From: a virus
Direction: 5' to 3' (one strand)
Length of the DNA stretch: 21,147 nt
Virus record (IMG/VR): IMGVR_UViG_3300029268_000158
Coordinates: 1 to 21,147 of that record
Translations under genes and position numbers: made by a program
Shown here: one piece after another, positions 20,564-21,147 of the stretch
How positions within the stretch are numbered: the stretch's first letter is position 1
Layout: each line of letters starts with the position of its first letter
Notes under the pieces: model-generated
The model's input: the letters and a program-made list of their open reading frames with translations, nothing else
Told to the model about the DNA's origin: nothing
Databases searched by the model: none

Positions 20564-21147
20564 TGAAAACAGAAAAAGATTCAAGAGCTAAAGAAGGCAT
20601 GAGAATTAAAATGATCTCAATGACCGATGACCCTAACCCTATACTTATGGGAACAGAAGGTACTATTAAACTTGTTGATGACATGGGTATCATACATGTA
20701 AAATGGGATGATGGTCGTGTGTTAGGTGTTATACCTGGAGTTGATAAGTATAGACTTTTGGAATCTGCTAACATGAATATCCCAAAACCAGCCAAAGTAC
20801 CTAATGTTAAAATAACTGGACCTGGTGGTAAAAAAACTAGAACACCTGAAATTAAAGTTAAAGAAGGTGAAAAAGAGGTAACCAAAAAATCTAAAAAAGA
20901 TAAAAAGGTTAAAACTGAAACAGTTATGGCCGATGGTGGAGCTTCTACTGGTGCCTATGTCGGGTCTTTAGAAGGTGTCAAAGAAACCACAATAGCTAGA
21001 GATAGTAAAATAGATGATACTTCCTTTGAAGCTTGGGCCGATAAAAACAATGATGGTTGGAGATGGAACGATACACCTATTTTTGAAGAGGGTGAAATTG
21101 TAGATCCTTTAACTAAAATAAAAACATCTTGGGATGATGATGATTTA
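20563..21147 (+). CDS. DUF4314-like protein, 3' end cut by window
   Basis: Starts in a TAATG overlap and stays open for 195 codons to the window edge. Residues about 10-60 match the DUF4314 pattern: GMRIKMISMTDDPNP, MGTEGTIKLVDDMGIIHVKW and DDGRVLGVIPGVDKYRLL, a small beta domain found in phage and plasmid proteins whose role is unknown to me. A basic, lysine/proline-rich linker follows (about 68-120), then a gly/ser-rich stretch and FEAWADKNNDGWRWNDTPIF near 165-182. D-K-N-N-D-G has the spacing of an EF-hand/dockerin-like calcium loop, but no paired loop is visible. The end is missing. Confidence 0.7.
   Translation, partial: MKTEKDSRAKEGMRIKMISMTDDPNPILMGTEGTIKLVDDMGIIHVKWDDGRVLGVIPGVDKYRLLESANMNIPKPAKVPNVKITGPGGKKTRTPEIKVKEGEKEVTKKSKKDKKVKTETVMADGGASTGAYVGSLEGVKETTIARDSKIDDTSFEAWADKNNDGWRWNDTPIFEEGEIVDPLTKIKTSWDDDDL

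Noticed and set aside
20523-20885. Minus-strand frame opposite the DUF4314-like gene
   Set aside because: It lies opposite a protein with a recognisable domain and shows no domain of its own.
1-21147. CRISPR arrays, tRNA genes, insertion sequences
   Set aside because: No regularly spaced repeats, no cloverleaf with conserved T-loop, and no transposase-like protein or terminal inverted repeats were seen by eye; a tRNA search program was not available.

Overview
The window is a stretch of a large, AT-rich, tailed-phage genome of the T4-like (myovirus) kind, most likely infecting a member of the Bacteroidota, probably Flavobacteriia. The phage call rests on T4-type replication and recombination proteins (a zinc-finger/TOPRIM primase, gp47-like and gp46-like SbcCD/Mre11-Rad50-type nuclease subunits), a tail-tube-like protein, an amidase-like protein with neighbouring membrane/coiled-coil proteins, and dense packing of small genes with TAATG or ATGA junctions. 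The host call rests on a type IX secretion (T9SS) type B C-terminal sorting domain, signal peptides of Bacteroidota style, two promoters matching the Bacteroidota TTG-N19-TAnnTTTG consensus, a primary-type sigma factor, and start sites lacking Shine-Dalgarno sequences but preceded by A-rich leaders.

Layout. 1-146: end of a minus-strand gene running off the window. 189-3476 (+): primase, small ORF, PD-(D/E)XK exonuclease, unknown, thioredoxin, unknown. 3466-4023 (-): candidate nuclease. 4095-7116 (+): DUF4338/DruA-like protein, tail-tube-like protein, small P-loop ATPase, first Mom-like protein. 7103-9624 (-): a cassette of an unknown gene plus three exported proteins, the last with a T9SS sorting domain; it looks host-derived and locally richer in G+C. 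9684-14349: gp47-like, second Mom-like protein, a coiled-coil protein, a minus-strand unknown, gp46-like. 14368-16640: two genes behind one Bacteroidota-type promoter, then a small ORF and a sigma-70 factor behind a second, closed by a strong terminator. 16679-20098: a membrane/coiled-coil block with an amidase-like protein and a glutaredoxin, closed by another terminator. 20151-21147: small unknowns and a DUF4314-like protein cut by the window end.

How it fits together. The primase, exonuclease, gp46/gp47 pair and sigma factor look like an early/middle replication-recombination-transcription set; thioredoxin and glutaredoxin would support redox enzymes such as ribonucleotide reductase (not in the window). 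Three proteins with a similar acyltransferase-like layout (DUF4338-like, and two Mom-like) suggest DNA base modification or another acyl-transfer role, and are the best candidate for an undescribed system. The secreted cassette suggests the phage uses the host T9SS to place its own proteins on the cell surface. The 16.7-20 kb block could be a lysis or envelope module, but its amidase-like member appears to lack the usual zinc ligands.
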